Positions 44,305-56,805 of a stretch of 64,000 nucleotides of DNA are shown piece after piece (within the stretch, counting starts at the first letter, position 1; the number at the start of each line of letters is the position of its first letter). The DNA lies in the NCBI GenBank assembly GCA_014218235.1, contig CM024761.1:93803648-93867647 (forward strand), written 5' to 3'. The position numbers and the translations under genes were made by a program. The notes below the pieces were generated by a model. The model did no database searches, was not told where the DNA came from, and was given only the letters and a program-made list of their open reading frames with translations. This DNA comes from Colocasia esculenta (lineage: Eukaryota > Streptophyta > Magnoliopsida > Alismatales > Araceae).

Positions 44305-47300
44305 TGTAACGTCGCGCGTTTTCCGGATCCCCGTGGATCCAGGTTTAGCGGGTTTGGTGGCCAATATGAGGCCCATTAGTGTTGTGTGTTTCTTACTAGA
44401 TCCTTACCGGGTTGGTTTGGATCCGTGTTGGTGTTCAGCTTGCTGGACACCAGCAGTGTGTTGGCGTCCATCGATGAGGACGTCGACTGTTGAACTTGGC
44501 GTCATGCTTTGTGGACGTCTAGTTGTGGAGGTCTGGTTAAACGGCCTAGGGGTTGACGTTAACCTGGCATGCCTGTGTTTTTATGGAAGACCCGAGCTCT
44601 GTTCTTTCTCCTCCTTCTCCTTTCCTCTTCCCCCACCTTCACCCTTGAGCTTCTTCGCGAGTTCTGACGGTCGGCGGGAGCTCGTGGGAAGGCCGTGGTG
44701 CGCGTGGTAGCGGCAGATCGGGCGGGGAATGACGGATTGGAGCGCGGTGTTCGTGGGACGTTTTTCGGGTTTCGGTGTGATTCGAGGTTCTTCGGGAGTT
44801 TAATTGCATTCTGAGGTAGGGGTCGAGCCCTGTTAGCTTGTTAGAAACATTAAAACACAACTTAATCACTTGAACCAGTATTTTTATTGTATTTTCGGAT
44901 TAAGTTGCACCATGTGGGGTTAATGGGTGGTTTGAGTAATTTAGTGAATGAAGCATGTTGTAATGAGTTGTTTCGGGTTCTAGTATGTTAAAGGAACTGT
45001 TTTTATATGTTTCTCTGTAGTTTAAACGGTTGGAAAACCTGTAGAGCTAGATTAGGGTTTCTGCAGGGTTTTAGGCCGGAGAACTTGGCGTCAAGATCTC
45101 TTGTCGCCAAGATCACCAGCCGGATATAGACGGCTAGATCGCTTGCCGTTTACTTCCTTCAAACGGCAGTCGATGTCGCCGCCAACCTGTGCATGTATCC
45201 ATGCAGTGTTGTTTACGTAGCCTTCTTGGTTATGAATAATGTGTGATTGTGTGTGCATGGCGATGACCGGTGTGAGCCAGTGCACTTGGTATGCTTTATA
45301 CTGCTCATGCAATGGGCAAGTTTACATGAATGATGTGTGATGTACGTAATCGCTTTACGTGGTATGTGTGGTGCGTTGGCACCCGTGGCACTCTTGGAGT
45401 GCGTTGTCTATGTGTTGGACATGTGGTTTACGTGGAAGACGTGTGGTACACCATCCAGGGTGTAATATACACGTATTGTCTACGTGGTTTGAATGTGTGT
45501 TTACTATACACTTTGTTGTAATGTAATTCTTATGATTTATCGTAGTAACTGGGCAGTGAGGTTCCTGTGTGAGCCTAGCCATGACTTTGTGGTGTTTGGG
45601 CAGTGAAGGTCCATACCGACCTAGCCCTGGTCCATTGTTGTCTTTCGAATAATATTATATGGATTTATGAAGTAAGTAAATGGTGTGTTGTTACGAAGGT
45701 CATCTCATGACCGATGATAGGCCAAATATGATTGGCTATCGTGATTTATATATGTGTTAGTGTGAGTTAGCTTGGAGATTACAAGATGATCAATGATAGG
45801 CAAGTTAGTGGTTCAGGTATGTGTTGGTGTGGGATAGCTTTGGGGTCACACGGTGACCGATGTTAAGCAAATCCTAACACTTGTATATTGTGAATTATAA
45901 GTAAAGGCTATATGTGTAAGTATCGTGGTTTGTGCTAGCGAGTGTGGTGGTCCGGCGCCTATTCGGAATGCCTCTCTAGTCGGGTACCCCAGGTTCTTTG
46001 TGAGCCAGGCACGTGTGTTTGTTGTGCTCGGGGTTTTGTCCCGGTACTTGTGTTGTACCGTTGAGGTCTGTGTCGTCTTCCTGGACACCCTCACTCCTGA
46101 GTTTGAGTTGTACGTCCGACTGAGGGAAAGACGGCAGTGGGGCAGCGACTTCCCAGAGTTTGTTCTTTTGTCGCTTGTAGCGCGCTCGTAGTTGGGGGTA
46201 CGGACACCAGTAGTCGACACTGGTCCCCAGCTAGTCCTGTTTTCCAGTGCCTCACTTTAGAGTGCTCCGGCCAGAGACTCTAGAGGTGCCAGGTATGGGC
46301 CTGCAGTTGTGTGTCTGCAGGTGTGGTGTTGGTTGGTCTCCACAGTTGTTTGACTTCTTCCTAGTGGAGCGGCAGTTGGACCTTTCGTCCGTGACTGCGA
46401 GGTTGAGAGGTAGTTCTTGTGTTGTGTTGTCCGGTTTGGATATTGGCCTGATTAGCCAGTAGTCCGTTCCCGTATGGTGGCGTCGTTCCTTCTGACTCGT
46501 GCTTAGTTAGCTCCAGTTGTGGTTGTGGCGGCGTTGTTTCCTTCCGACTCGTGCTTTGCTACTTGTCGTGGTTTGTGAGTTTGTGACTCGTGGTCGAGGT
46601 TTGACTTGTTCGAGATGTGCCCTGGTGTTGGCACAGTTGTGACTGAGTTGTGGTATGTGTGACTCGTCGATTAAGGTTTCACTTGTAATGTTGTGTCTAA
46701 GTGAGGGCACAATATAATTGTGGTTCAGTGTAGTGTTTATCACCTACTTGTACCCTTGTTCATGTGTTTGTGTTGTGGTACCTCAGAGTAGCAGGTACCT
46801 ATTTCCTTCGTGGGTTACTTTGTAGTTTTGTGGTGGTACATTATGTACCAACCTTTCCGAGTACTTGTGTGTTGAGGAGGTCTTGTGGTTTGACTTGCCA
46901 CTTGTTGTATTTTAACTATTTTAGGTAGATCTTGGTTTATAATTTATTGTGGATTAGTTTGTGATTATTAATTATGTTACCTTTGTGGGTAATTTGCCGA
47001 TGAGGCTTATGGCCTAGGCATATTGTGGTTTAGTTAAGCTATGTTCCGTGGAGGCCGTGTGAGACCTTCCACTTGATGAGTTTTACTCTTCTTGGATATG
47101 ATTCCAATTATAGTTTTAGTGTGTTATGATTGGCTTCATGGTAGCCAGTTCCGTTACCTTGTGTGTAGTTTCCGATGTAGAGTGGTTTGGAGTATAAAGG
47201 ACCAGCTCTTTGTTAGCAGTCCTATTACTCAAGTGTTGGAGTTTGCCTGTGAAGCTTGCAGCTTAGGCAGTGACTTGCCTATGTGGCTTTTAGCTTAGGC

Positions 47301-47938
47301 AACCAGTTGTCGTGGTAGTGTGCCAGTGAGACTGTGGTTTAGGCACTTTAGTAGTTGGGCTAACTAATGATTTTATGTTAGTCCTGTAGTCCTACTTTTC
47401 TTCTGAGGACGTTATGTTTATTATCATAAGCATGTTTAATTGTTATTTATTGTAATGATGTGAGCATGAAATGGTTTGGCTATTGTTGTTGCCAGTGAGA
47501 CCCATTGGGGTCAAGGTGTCTGTGGTTACAGTGTTGTTTTGGGTAGCCCCTACTGAGCCAGTGACTTGTTGAGGCTCACTCCCCTACAGTTCTTTTCAGG
47601 GCTTGCCGTGTGTTTGGCTTGCAGTGGCGTTGCGTCAGACTTGTACCACCAGTAGTACTTTAGTAGTTAGTGTTGTGTGAGCTTGTGCTCCCTCGGGGTA
47701 TGCCCCAGGTAGTTGTACTCTTTTAATTGGACATGTATTAATGTAATGGGACAGTTGTACAAATTTGTAAACAGATATGAGCACATGTACTTTCTTGTGT
47801 CTTATATTCTTGTGGTTTGTCTTTTTGTACTCTTACTGGACTCGTGTGTGAGATATCCCGTGCGACACTTCGGTGCGTTCGCGGGAGGCGGATCTGGATA
47901 TGGAGCCTTAATGGGCATAAATACCCCGGTCCGTCACA
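44305..47938 (+). mobile_element. Solo LTR, 3.6 kb, gypsy-like
   Basis: Begins TGTAACGTCGCGCG and ends CCGGTCCGTCACA, 3634 bp, with no primer site, coding domain or second LTR. ACACG flanks both sides (44300-44304 and 47939-47943). The uninterrupted target (GCCACACGATCCAGG) survives in the sister LTR at about 37672. Plus orientation is inferred from a GAGGCTCACTCCCCTACAG block near 47570, which resembles one near 33080 in A's LTR. Solo LTRs arise when recombination between two LTRs deletes the interior. Open frames within it match nothing known. Confidence 0.9.
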
Positions 47939-47943
47939 ACACG

Positions 47944-48302
47944 ATCCAGGGCCTTCCCACGAGCTCAAATTACCCAACAGAAGCTGCAGGAATCAAGAAA
48001 GGCAAAGGTGGAAGAAGGGAGAGGAAAGGAGAAGAAGAAGCTCTGCTCTCGGGCTGCTCTATTTCAACAGGACTGGTTAGTCGACGTCAACATCTCTGGC
48101 CGCCAACTGAACCGCCTACAGACTGACGTCCAGATCACATGTCGTTGAGTTCAACATCAGACGTCCACATCGCTGGACGCTGACTCTGACTCAACGGCAA
48201 GCCCTGGCCGTCAACCCCAAGTCAACGACAATGGTCTTGTCGTCAACCACACAGAACCACTACAGACCCAATAAGGATCCACGAAAGACCCGAGACCTTA
48301 CA
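47944..48302 (-). repeat. Element B 5' LTR, second piece
   Basis: Resumes GATCCAGGGCCTTCCCACGAG right after the ACACG duplicate and ends CGAGACCTTACA at 48302. That LTR terminus abuts element A's protease-RT sequence, so it is a true insertion edge. The predicted target duplication would be TGTTA (48303-48307), but the left counterpart has been lost. Confidence 0.9.
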
Positions 48303-49801
48303 TGTTACTTGCTTCTGGTTGTCAGGGTTTCCTAGTTTCTGCAGTGACTCTTGACCAGATTGCCTCGGGAGTGGGAGACATTCCCGTAGTGTGTGAGTTT
48401 CCAGATGTTTTTCCGGAAGAGTTGCCTGGTCTACCACCAGAGAGAGAGATTGAGTTTACTGTAGAGTTGGTTCCTGGCACTATACCTTTTGCACAGGCAC
48501 CGTACTGTATGGCACCAGCAGAGTTGAGGGCGTTGAAGAGGCAGCTTGAGGAGTTGTTGGAGAAGGGCTATATTCGTCCTAGCTTTTCTCCGTGGGGGTC
48601 ACCTATTTTGTTTGTCCGGAAGAAGGATGGTAGCCTGAGATTGTGTATTGATTATAGGAAGCTAAATCAAGTGACCATCAAGAATAGGTATCCTTTGCCT
48701 AGGATTGATGATCTCTTTGATCAGCTTCAGTCTGCTCGTGTCTTTTCGAAGATTGACTTAAGGTCGGGCTACTATCAGTTGCGGATTAGAGATTCTGATA
48801 TTGAGAGGACTGCTTTTCGGACCAGATATGGACACTTTGAGTTTTTGGTGATGCCGTTTGGGCTCACCAATGCTCCAGAGGCCTTCATGGATCTGATGCA
48901 CCGGGTGTTCCACTAGTTTTTGGATCGGTTTTTCGTAGTGTTTGTTGACGACATTCTGGTGTACTCCGTTTCGGAGGAGGAGCACGCCGAGCACCTGAGG
49001 ATCGTGTTGCAGACTTTGCGAGAGCACCAGTTGTATGCCAAACTTAGTAAGTGTGAGTTTTGGCTACACCAGGTTCACTTTTTAGGGCACGTGATCTCAG
49101 GTGAGGCAGTTTTACAGTGGGAGAGTCCCAGATCTGTGTCTGAGATTCGTAGCTTTCTGGGTTTGGCAGGTTACTACCGCAAGTTTGTTCGAGATTTTTC
49201 TCAAGTTGCTGCACCCTTGACTCGGTTGACGAGAAAGGGAGTTCCGTTTGTGTGGTCGGAGCAGTGTGAGCAGAGCTTCATAGAGTTGAAGCGACTGCTT
49301 ACGTCAGCGCCAGTTCTTGCCTTACCTTCGGGTGAGGAAGGTTTTGAGGTTTGCACAGATGCTTCAGGTGTTGGTTTGGGTGCGGTTTTGATGCAGCAAG
49401 GCCGGGTAGTGGCTTATGCGTCTCGCCAGCTTAAGCCCCACGAGGAGAGTTACCCGACCCACGACCTAGAGCTTGCAGCTGTGGTGTTTGCTTTGAGGAT
49501 TTGGCGTCTTTACCTGTACGGAGTGAGTTTTGTAGTCCGTACCGACCACCAGAGTTTGAGATATGTGTTTTCTCAGAGGGATCTGAATATGAGGCAACGT
49601 CGATGGATGGAATATCTGAAAGACTATGATTTCAGCATTGAGTATAAGCCTGGAAAGGCAAATGTGGTTGCAGATGCTTTGAGTAGGAAAACACAAATGA
49701 GTCATCTGATGCTTAGAGAGTGGCAGTTGTGGCAGTCTGCGACAGAGGGGTCTTTCAGAGTTTCGTCCATCGTCGACAGTTTGTGTTGGGCAGTTTGTTA
49801 G
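48303..49801 (+). pseudogene. Element A reverse transcriptase and RNase H (broken)
   Basis: The frame resumes at the protease tail (ASGCQGFLVSA). Motifs are FPDVFPEELPGLPPEREIEF, SPWGSPILFVRKKDG, FSKIDLRSGYYQLRI, VMPFGLTNAPEAF and FVDDILVYS. RNase H has VCTDASGVGLGAVLMQQG and THDLELAAVVFALR. A TAG at 48914-48916 replaces Gln. Ten codons (GVSVDPAKV region) present in B are deleted at about 49101. A frame change near 49770 ends the stretch. Confidence 0.9.
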
Positions 49802-50654
49802 CGGCTCCCGCCGTTGTGAGACAGGTTGCTGAGGCTCAGCAGGCAGATCCCGAGTTGCACAGTGTATTGCTTCTCCCAGAGGTTGAGCTTTGCGAGGACG
49901 GGACTGTTAGGTTCCGAGATAGACTCTATGTTTCTGTTGAGGAGTCTATCAGGAGAGTTGTGTTGCAGGAGGCACATGGTTCCAGGTACTTGATTCGTCG
50001 ACCAAAATGTATCACAGGTTGAGACGTCAGTTTTGGTGGCCTGGAATGAAGAGAGACATAGTGGCTATTGTTGCTAGGTCTTTGGTCTGTCAGCAGGTGA
50101 AGGCCGAACATCAGCGTCCAGGAGGACTTGTGCAGCCGTTAGAGATTTCGATGTGGAAGTGGGACCATGTGACGACTGACTTTGTTTGTGGTTTGCCAAG
50201 GACAGCTGGAGGTTTTGACAGCATTTGGGTTCTTGTGGACAGATTGACGAAGACTGCCAGATTCTTGCCTGTCAAGACTAGTTGGGGTGTGAGTAGGTTG
50301 GCTGCATTGTACGTAGAGCGGATTGTTCCTTTACATGGAGTGCCGATCTCTATTGTGTCAGACAGGGATCCTCGCTTCACTTCTGGGTTCTGGCGCAGTT
50401 TCCAGAGAGCTTTGGGGACAGAGTTGGCTTTTAGTTCCGCCTACCACCCTCAGTCAGACGGTCAGTCAGAGCGGACTATCCAGACTTTGGAGGACATGCT
50501 TAGAGCTTGCTGTCTGGAGTGGCAGGGGTCGTGGACAGCTGACTTGCCGTTGGTCGAGTTCGCATATAATAATAGCTATCACTCCAGTATCGGTTTGGCA
50601 CCATATGAGGCTTTGTACGGACGACCGTGTCGCACTCCTCTTGACTGGTTCTAG
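49720..50654 (+). pseudogene. Element A integrase (frameshifted)
   Basis: The zinc-binding N-terminus and core are split by a frame change near 50005. Motifs are MYHRLRRQFWWPGMKRDI, CQQVKAEHQRPGG, TTDFVCGLPRTAGGFDS, VSDRDPRFTSGFWRSFQRAL and YHPQSDGQSERTIQTLEDML. These supply all three catalytic acidic residues (D, D, E). TAG at 50652-50654 falls where sister frames read through to VGERV. Confidence 0.9.
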
Positions 50655-51248
50655 GTTGGCGAACGGGTTGTCATGGGGCCAGAGTTGGTACAGCAGGCAG
50701 TTGAGGTAGTTCAGCTTGTGAAGCAGAGGCTTCAGTCAGCTCAGAGTCGGCAGAAGAGTTATGCAGATCAGCGCAGACGACCGCTCGAGTTTCAGGTAGG
50801 GGACCAGGTGTTTGTCTGTGTGTCTCCTATGAAGGGAGTGGTGAGGTTTGGTAGGCGTGGAAAGTTGAGTCCTTGCTTTATTGGACCTTTCACCATTTCT
50901 GAGCGTGTCGGAGGTTTGGCGTACAGACTCGAGCTTCCGTCAGAGTTGGCAGCAGTCCACGATGTGTTTCATGTGTCGATGCTTCAGAGGTACCTTTCTG
51001 ACGAGTCTCACATTCTGCAGAGTGCAGAGTGGTCTGAGGTGACTCCAGTGTTGACTGTACCAGAGTTTCCGTTGCATATTGAGGATCGCCGAGTTCAGAG
51101 GTTGAGGAACAAGGCTATCCCGTTAGTTCGTGTTGCGTGGCAGCGGCACTCTGGTGGTGAGCCGACATGGGAGCGGGAGGACGAAATGCACGACCAATTT
51201 CCGTACCTCTTTGGTGAGTCTTCTTTCTTTGCGTTGTTTGAATTTTGA
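50655..51248 (+). pseudogene. Element A integrase C-terminus and chromodomain
   Basis: In frame with the integrase core after the TAG. KQRLQSAQSRQKSYADQRRR, then SPMKGVVRFGRRGKLSPCFI, FHVSMLQRYL, and a chromodomain-like tail with PLHIEDRRVQRLRNKAIPLV and GGEPTWEREDEM. It ends with TGA at 51246-51248, 15 bp before the polypurine tract. Confidence 0.9.
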
Positions 51249-51262
51249 GGGCAAAATTCCTT

Positions 51263-51275
51263 AAGGGGGGAGGGC
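51263..51275 (+). promoter_or_regulatory. Element A polypurine tract
   Basis: AAGGGGGGAGGGC directly precedes the 3' LTR start at 51276. Confidence 0.95.
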
Positions 51276-53125
51276 TGTAAGGTCTCGGGTCTTTGCGGAT
51301 CCTTATTGGGTCTTGTAGAGGTTCAGTGTGGTTGACGACCAGACTACTGTTGTTGACTTGGGGTTGACGGCCTGGGGCTAGCCGTTGACTTGGTGTTGGC
51401 GTCCAGCGGTGTGGATGTTTGTTGTTGAACTCAACGACAAGCGATGTGGACGTCAAGCCTTTGGCGGTTCAGTAGGCGACTAGTGATGTTGACGTCAACT
51501 GGTCGGACCTGTTGAAATAGGGCAACCCGAGAGCAGAACCCATTCTTTTCTTCTCCTCTCCTTCCCTCCACCTTTGCCTTTCTCTATTTCCACAGCTTCT
51601 GATGGTTGATGAGAGCTCGTGGGAAGGCTCTGGATTGCGTAGCGGTGCTTGATCAAGCGGGAAACGCGAGGTTTTGTGCGATTCGCGCGGAGTCTTCGGG
51701 GGGTTCCGGCGCGATTAGTGGCTGTTTGGGGGTTTATAAAACGTTCTGAGGTAGGGACTTAACTCCTATAACCCTCCTTAGCAAACCAGCATGCTCATTT
51801 GTGTAAATCAGTATGCAAATTGGGGTTTAGGGTTGGGTTGTACCATGCCAGAATTTTGGGTGAATTGGGAAATCTAGGCGTTTGATTGTTTAAATTGGAA
51901 GTTCTGGTAGTGTTGAATGATGAGAGGAAGTATTTCCCTCCATCAGTCAGAGTTCTGTTGGGTAATTCTACCCATTGGACTGTTTCGGAGCTGTTCTAGG
52001 TTCAGGGGACTGAAGAGCTTAACGTCCACATCTGTTGACGTTGAGATCTTCAAGGATGATATAAACGACAAGGTCGATTGCCGTTGAGTCAGGGTTAACA
52101 ACATGATGAGTGCCGTTTACTTCATATTGGCAGCAATCGATATGGCCGTTAATATCCTGTGTCCCAGCAGGCTTGAGTTTTGTGTTTGGAGGCGATTGAC
52201 ATGTGATGTCCGCCCTGATGACATATGTGGGTCAGGCTTAGAGTGTGACTCTGCCTATGTATATGAGTAACTAGTTGTGACATGAGTGTTCACTTACTGT
52301 ACGGAGTTTCAGGCGTTGAGTGTGTTCCGTCTGTTGTACGCGCGTTGCGTTACCTCGTGCCCGTTTCTGTTGTGTTACCTAGGCGTGGGTGCGACTCCAT
52401 CTAGACGACTAGCGTGTGGTTGTCCTCCGCTAGTGAGCCAGGAGGCCGAGTGCGACTCTGTCCTGTGCGTACTCCTTGTGGTGGTTTTGAGCCGGTCTCC
52501 GTGGAGCCCCTTCTCTACCGCTAGGGTCAAGCGTAGGGGAAAAACCAATCGTGGACCAGATGCGAGAGAGAGTGTCTGTAGTGTGCACACGTGGCTGGGG
52601 TTGAGAGCCTCTGTGGTGACGGGATGCCGAGCCACAGACCCTAGCTGAGTCCTACTTACTGTGTGTGTGTGTGAGTGTGTGTTACTGAGCCGCGAGATTT
52701 ACAGTTTTGTGTTGTGGTGCGACGTGTACTTACTTTCAGTTTTTACTTTCCGCACTTTAGTTCTGTTGTCGGTGGGGTTACTTTTCCCTACTGGGTCTCT
52801 TTTCTTGAGACTCACTCCCCTCCCTTTCAGGTGGGTCTTCATCGACTCCCGTTCCAGGCGAGTCTAGCCACTCCGGTGTTGGTGCTCCTTAGCTACAGTG
52901 AGTAGTACTTTTTGTTGTACTTCTGTACTCTGTACCTTGCTCAGACTCTGAGTTGTACATATTATGTTCATATAGTAGAATTTTACAGTTTTACATGTGT
53001 GTATCTTCTTACATATAGTCTCCTCGGACGTTCACTTCCTACTCTTCCGAGCTTGTCTCGTGGGTTAGCGGGTCAGAATTCGGGTTACTGGTTGTTACTG
53101 GTAATGCAAATTCTGGGCCGTTACA
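51276..53125 (+). repeat. Element A 3' LTR
   Basis: Begins TGTAAGGTCTCGGG and ends GGGCCGTTACA, 1850 bp, followed by the second TTTGG. A few percent different from the 5' LTR. Confidence 0.95.
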
Positions 53126-53377
53126 TTTGGAGTCTTGTTTCTTTATATGTTCCACATATCTCTCAGGAGCGATAGGAACTCTACTCAACCTATGCAAAGT
53201 TGGAGATTGTGTGATAGGTACCTGACCAGACTCTTCCTATCAAATGGTACTTAATCTAAGTTCTCCAACTTTGCTCAATTCTATCAAGCTTCTATTTTTT
53301 TCACTAAGAATGTGTTAATTCTCAAGAAATACTATCCTCTTAGCTATAAGGACCTTTTAGTCCTTAGGGTGATAGAA
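53126..53377 (-). pseudogene. Copia element H, pre-RT fragment (right part)
   Basis: The minus strand reads RVPIAPERYVEHIKKQDSK, the linker before the copia RT. Joined to 31541 it runs directly into DIGSQTYEEV. Bounded on the right by the LTR of element G at 53378. Confidence 0.8.
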
Positions 53378-56300
53378 TGTCACGTCCTGAGAATTACGCA
53401 GCAAATAATATTTGGATAAGTCGAGTCGATATTTCGAGACGTGAATAGTGGGAAAATAAGCCTCTAGCTAGCACGCACTAAATGTATATCATCACAACAT
53501 CATAATAGGGCCAAAATAATGAACTCAATGAAAATTGTATTCAAGTCTCAATTCATTGTTTCAAAGGGAACTATTAAAACTCTTTCAAATGTTGAATAAC
53601 AGGACTAAGATTCAAATAAAAGTAAATTACATTTATTCCTCACTTCCTACTACATCAATCTAACTCTCCATGTAACTAACTATAGATAGACACAAGTGTA
53701 GGAACGCTCATCACTCGGACACATTCCCATCCTCAACTTGCTCCTCTTCTTGTACTTCATAGTCACATAGAATGGTTAAAAGTAGGGAATGAGCAAACTA
53801 GCCCAGTAAGAGTTATATCTCATTATGAGGGCAATGATATAAGTGATTAGCAATTTAGAACTAGGTAAGCACGATGATCAAGATATGCATGTACGAATAA
53901 AACTCGTTAAAACATGATACAAGTATGAACTAGATTGAAGGATCATGATTGAGTAAGATCCTGAATGATATAACGAGCAAGAGTGATCAATAGTGTGGCA
54001 TGTAACAAGCACGCAAGATAACATTTAATTGCAATAATTACAGGATGGCCATATCACGCAAGCAAGCAAGCACGAGCACGATTATGTAACACTAATCAAG
54101 CACGAAGACACTAATGTACACCAAGGAAAGATCCACCTTGAAATGCACACTAGGACACGTGTATGTGGTTATTGTATCTAGCATTCAACATGCAAGTACT
54201 CCCAGCGCAGATGCAACGCTAGTAATCATTATACCCCATGGTTAATAGTATATTTATGACTGTCCGTCATTGGGGCTAGAATGGAGCCCTTGGACACTCT
54301 CCGTGCCTGATGAGCATCTCACTATTTTTAAATGTACATACCCACAGTCATTAATGGCCAATAAGTGTTTCAAGATATAAGCAAGTGTAATGTCATATTC
54401 ATGATGATGATGAGTAGCAAGTAAGGTGAACATGATTTCATGATAACAATAGTCGAGAGATAATTTCGGTAGCATAACAGCGCAATTTATACTTTAGTTC
54501 ATATTTTACATTAATGGCTTAAGTTAAGATTATGAATCACTCTCACGAGAACAAGAGAAGAAAGGAAGTGCACGCTATCTCCAAGAACTTATGGTACAAC
54601 CAACTCGGTCTCCATGAGGGAACCCAGGAAGTAGGGAGATTTACGGAGGTCTTAAGAGAAAGGTCACTAGACTGTCGATACAGAATGACTAGCAGTGAGT
54701 TTTCAAACCCCCAAGAAAGGTTGCCTATATGTGCAAGTGTGTAATGAAGTACGTGTCTGAATCCACATTCCACTGGTCACAAACGTGCGGAAAGCAATTA
54801 TCATGATGACATGAGATAAAATTATGCATTTAATCAAACATGGTTTGCAGTATTTTATGATAGCAATTATTCACTTTAACAAGCTAGGAGAGCAATATGG
54901 TAAATCAATGGATTGCAAGAATTAGATCATATCATTAAAGAGAAATTAGGATAATATTTATATAATTATGGCTTTTTCATGGGTTGACCACTTTTAAGCC
55001 ACTGAACCGACTTCATGTACTGACCAGAACCAAGACATGCAAACCTTAAACTCTAGATCATGTAAAATAGGTCTCGAGTATGTCTTTAAATCCACGATGG
55101 ACATCGTCGTCATATTTTAGTAGATAGTGCACTATTGAAAACACGAGTAATCTATATAGACATTGTCGCATTCATATCGTGACAAGAAGCGTGTCGCCAT
55201 CATCCTTGAATCGTGACACAGCGACTCGTCGCGTTCAAGAGATAATTTCAAAATAATAATATAAAAACAAGATGGAACCATGAGGGAGAAAACGGTGTGA
55301 ATCGCGACGTGCTCCTACGTCGCGTTCATGCATGGCACTAAAAGCCACACGGTGCACAGTTTAACACGTCAGAACAGTCATGTCACAGTTGAAATCATGA
55401 CACACCATGCAGTCGCATTTCAGATGAACGCGACGGACTTGTATGTAAGAACATGACGTCTGGTCCCGTCGCGTTTTGAGTTCTTACCCGAAAACACAGA
55501 AAAATGACACACGACGCATGCAACACTTATATCTCATGATCTAGGGCTCTTGGGGCAAAATTGTTAACATGAAACTTGTTGGAAAAAGGGAGTAGAAGAG
55601 AACTGTAGCTTTGGTTTCATGAGATTTGATTTTGGGATGCGTGAGAAAATGACATGAACGTGGAAAGCCATTAACAGGCGCGACTTTCGCAAAATGCTTA
55701 ATACTCGATGTAACTCAATAAAAATTGGGGAAAACACATGCACATGAAAGTAGACTTGATGAACTACACATTGATATATGAGATGTTTAGGTTTGGCCCG
55801 AGATCACGAACCTTTTGAGTTGAGTAAGACTCGTCCTCCAGAAAGCCCTCGCTCAGACTGCTCGGAGGAGAACGCTTAATACTCGTGATTCACTAGATGA
55901 AAATTGGGGAAAACTAGTGTCATTAGAAACTAGACTCAACCCTATTTTTAGGGGTATAAGCCTCGCACAGTTTGGTTAACGTTGACTCACCTTTGGTCGA
56001 ATCTGAGATGGGCTCCCTGCACAGATTGATGCAGACGCAGCAGGGAGAAAAGCTCCGTTTTGGGGCATTTCCCTCCACCTCTGGTGCTCAAGAGCTGATA
56101 CCCACGACCCCAACAATAGGTAAACTCATCCCCTAGGGTTTATTGACAAGTATTTATGCATCTTGGGTTTTTAGGAATCCATTGGGTGTAGGAAGGAAGG
56201 GTTGCGGTTTTGGGTTACCACCTTCCTATTTTTGATGATTCCTCACCCCATTAGAGTGTGTGAGGATTTAGGCAACCCCATACCATGGCTAGGCACGAAT

Positions 56301-56790
56301 TTGAGTTGCCATGAAAGGCTAATTGCATTAGGATTAGCCCTAATTATCTCTTCTTATTTTTAGCTCAATTAGGGTTACAAAATTTTGGGGTATTTTTTGT
56401 TTCATTTTATTCTTGAGCCAAAAGTTGTACATTGACCCAATTCTGATAATCTGTCATCAATACATGATGTTGGAAGTCTCTCTAGCATTTTTATATCATA
56501 TATGATCATGTTATATTCCCATAGTAACATCTTTCCGACTTTGTTTCCTAATTAGGATAATTAGTCACAATGCGACGTAAACTTGGCCAATCAGATTTTT
56601 CGTTGCACGAATTTCTTCGTGGAATATTTAGGGATAATATTTGGGTTTGAATTATAATTTTTACGAAATGTTCTGATGTGTTCTTGCACATACGATAGTG
56701 GTACGTATGTTCGACCATTTCGATAATACGGAAATTATTTATTTCCATTTATTTAAAATTTTAAATCACTGAATTTTTCGGGGTGCTACA
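53378..56790 (-). mobile_element. Element G 3' LTR (Ty3/gypsy)
   Basis: 3413 bp, minus orientation. The right end is TGTAGCACCCCGAAAAA read on the minus strand, preceded by a purine tract (CTAAGTGGGGGAGGG, 56791-56805). The left end is TGTCACGTCCTGAG. It shares landmarks with the LTRs at 687-3540 and 17761-20744, including a cluster of TCGCG and GTCGCG motifs at 55130-55480. No gene inside. Confidence 0.85.
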
Positions 56791-56805
56791 CCCTCCCCCA
56801 CTTAG

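Larger units (their letters stand above)
31542..53125 (+). mobile_element. Element A: Ty3/gypsy chromovirus, internally invaded
   Basis: LTRs 31542-33394 and 51276-53125 are flanked by TTTGG at 31537-31541 and 53126-53130, a perfect 5-bp target duplication within the copia RT of H. Gag is at 33542-34760 and pol at 48303-51248. Between them, 13.5 kb of minus-strand sister elements and a solo LTR replace the gag-protease junction. The Tekay-like chromovirus clade is inferred from the tRNA-Met primer, large LTRs and C-terminal chromodomain. Confidence 0.95.

Noticed and set aside
44333..46462. Open frames within the 3.6-kb solo LTR as captured host genes
   Set aside because: Short, with no domain, in an LTR with clear ends and target duplication.
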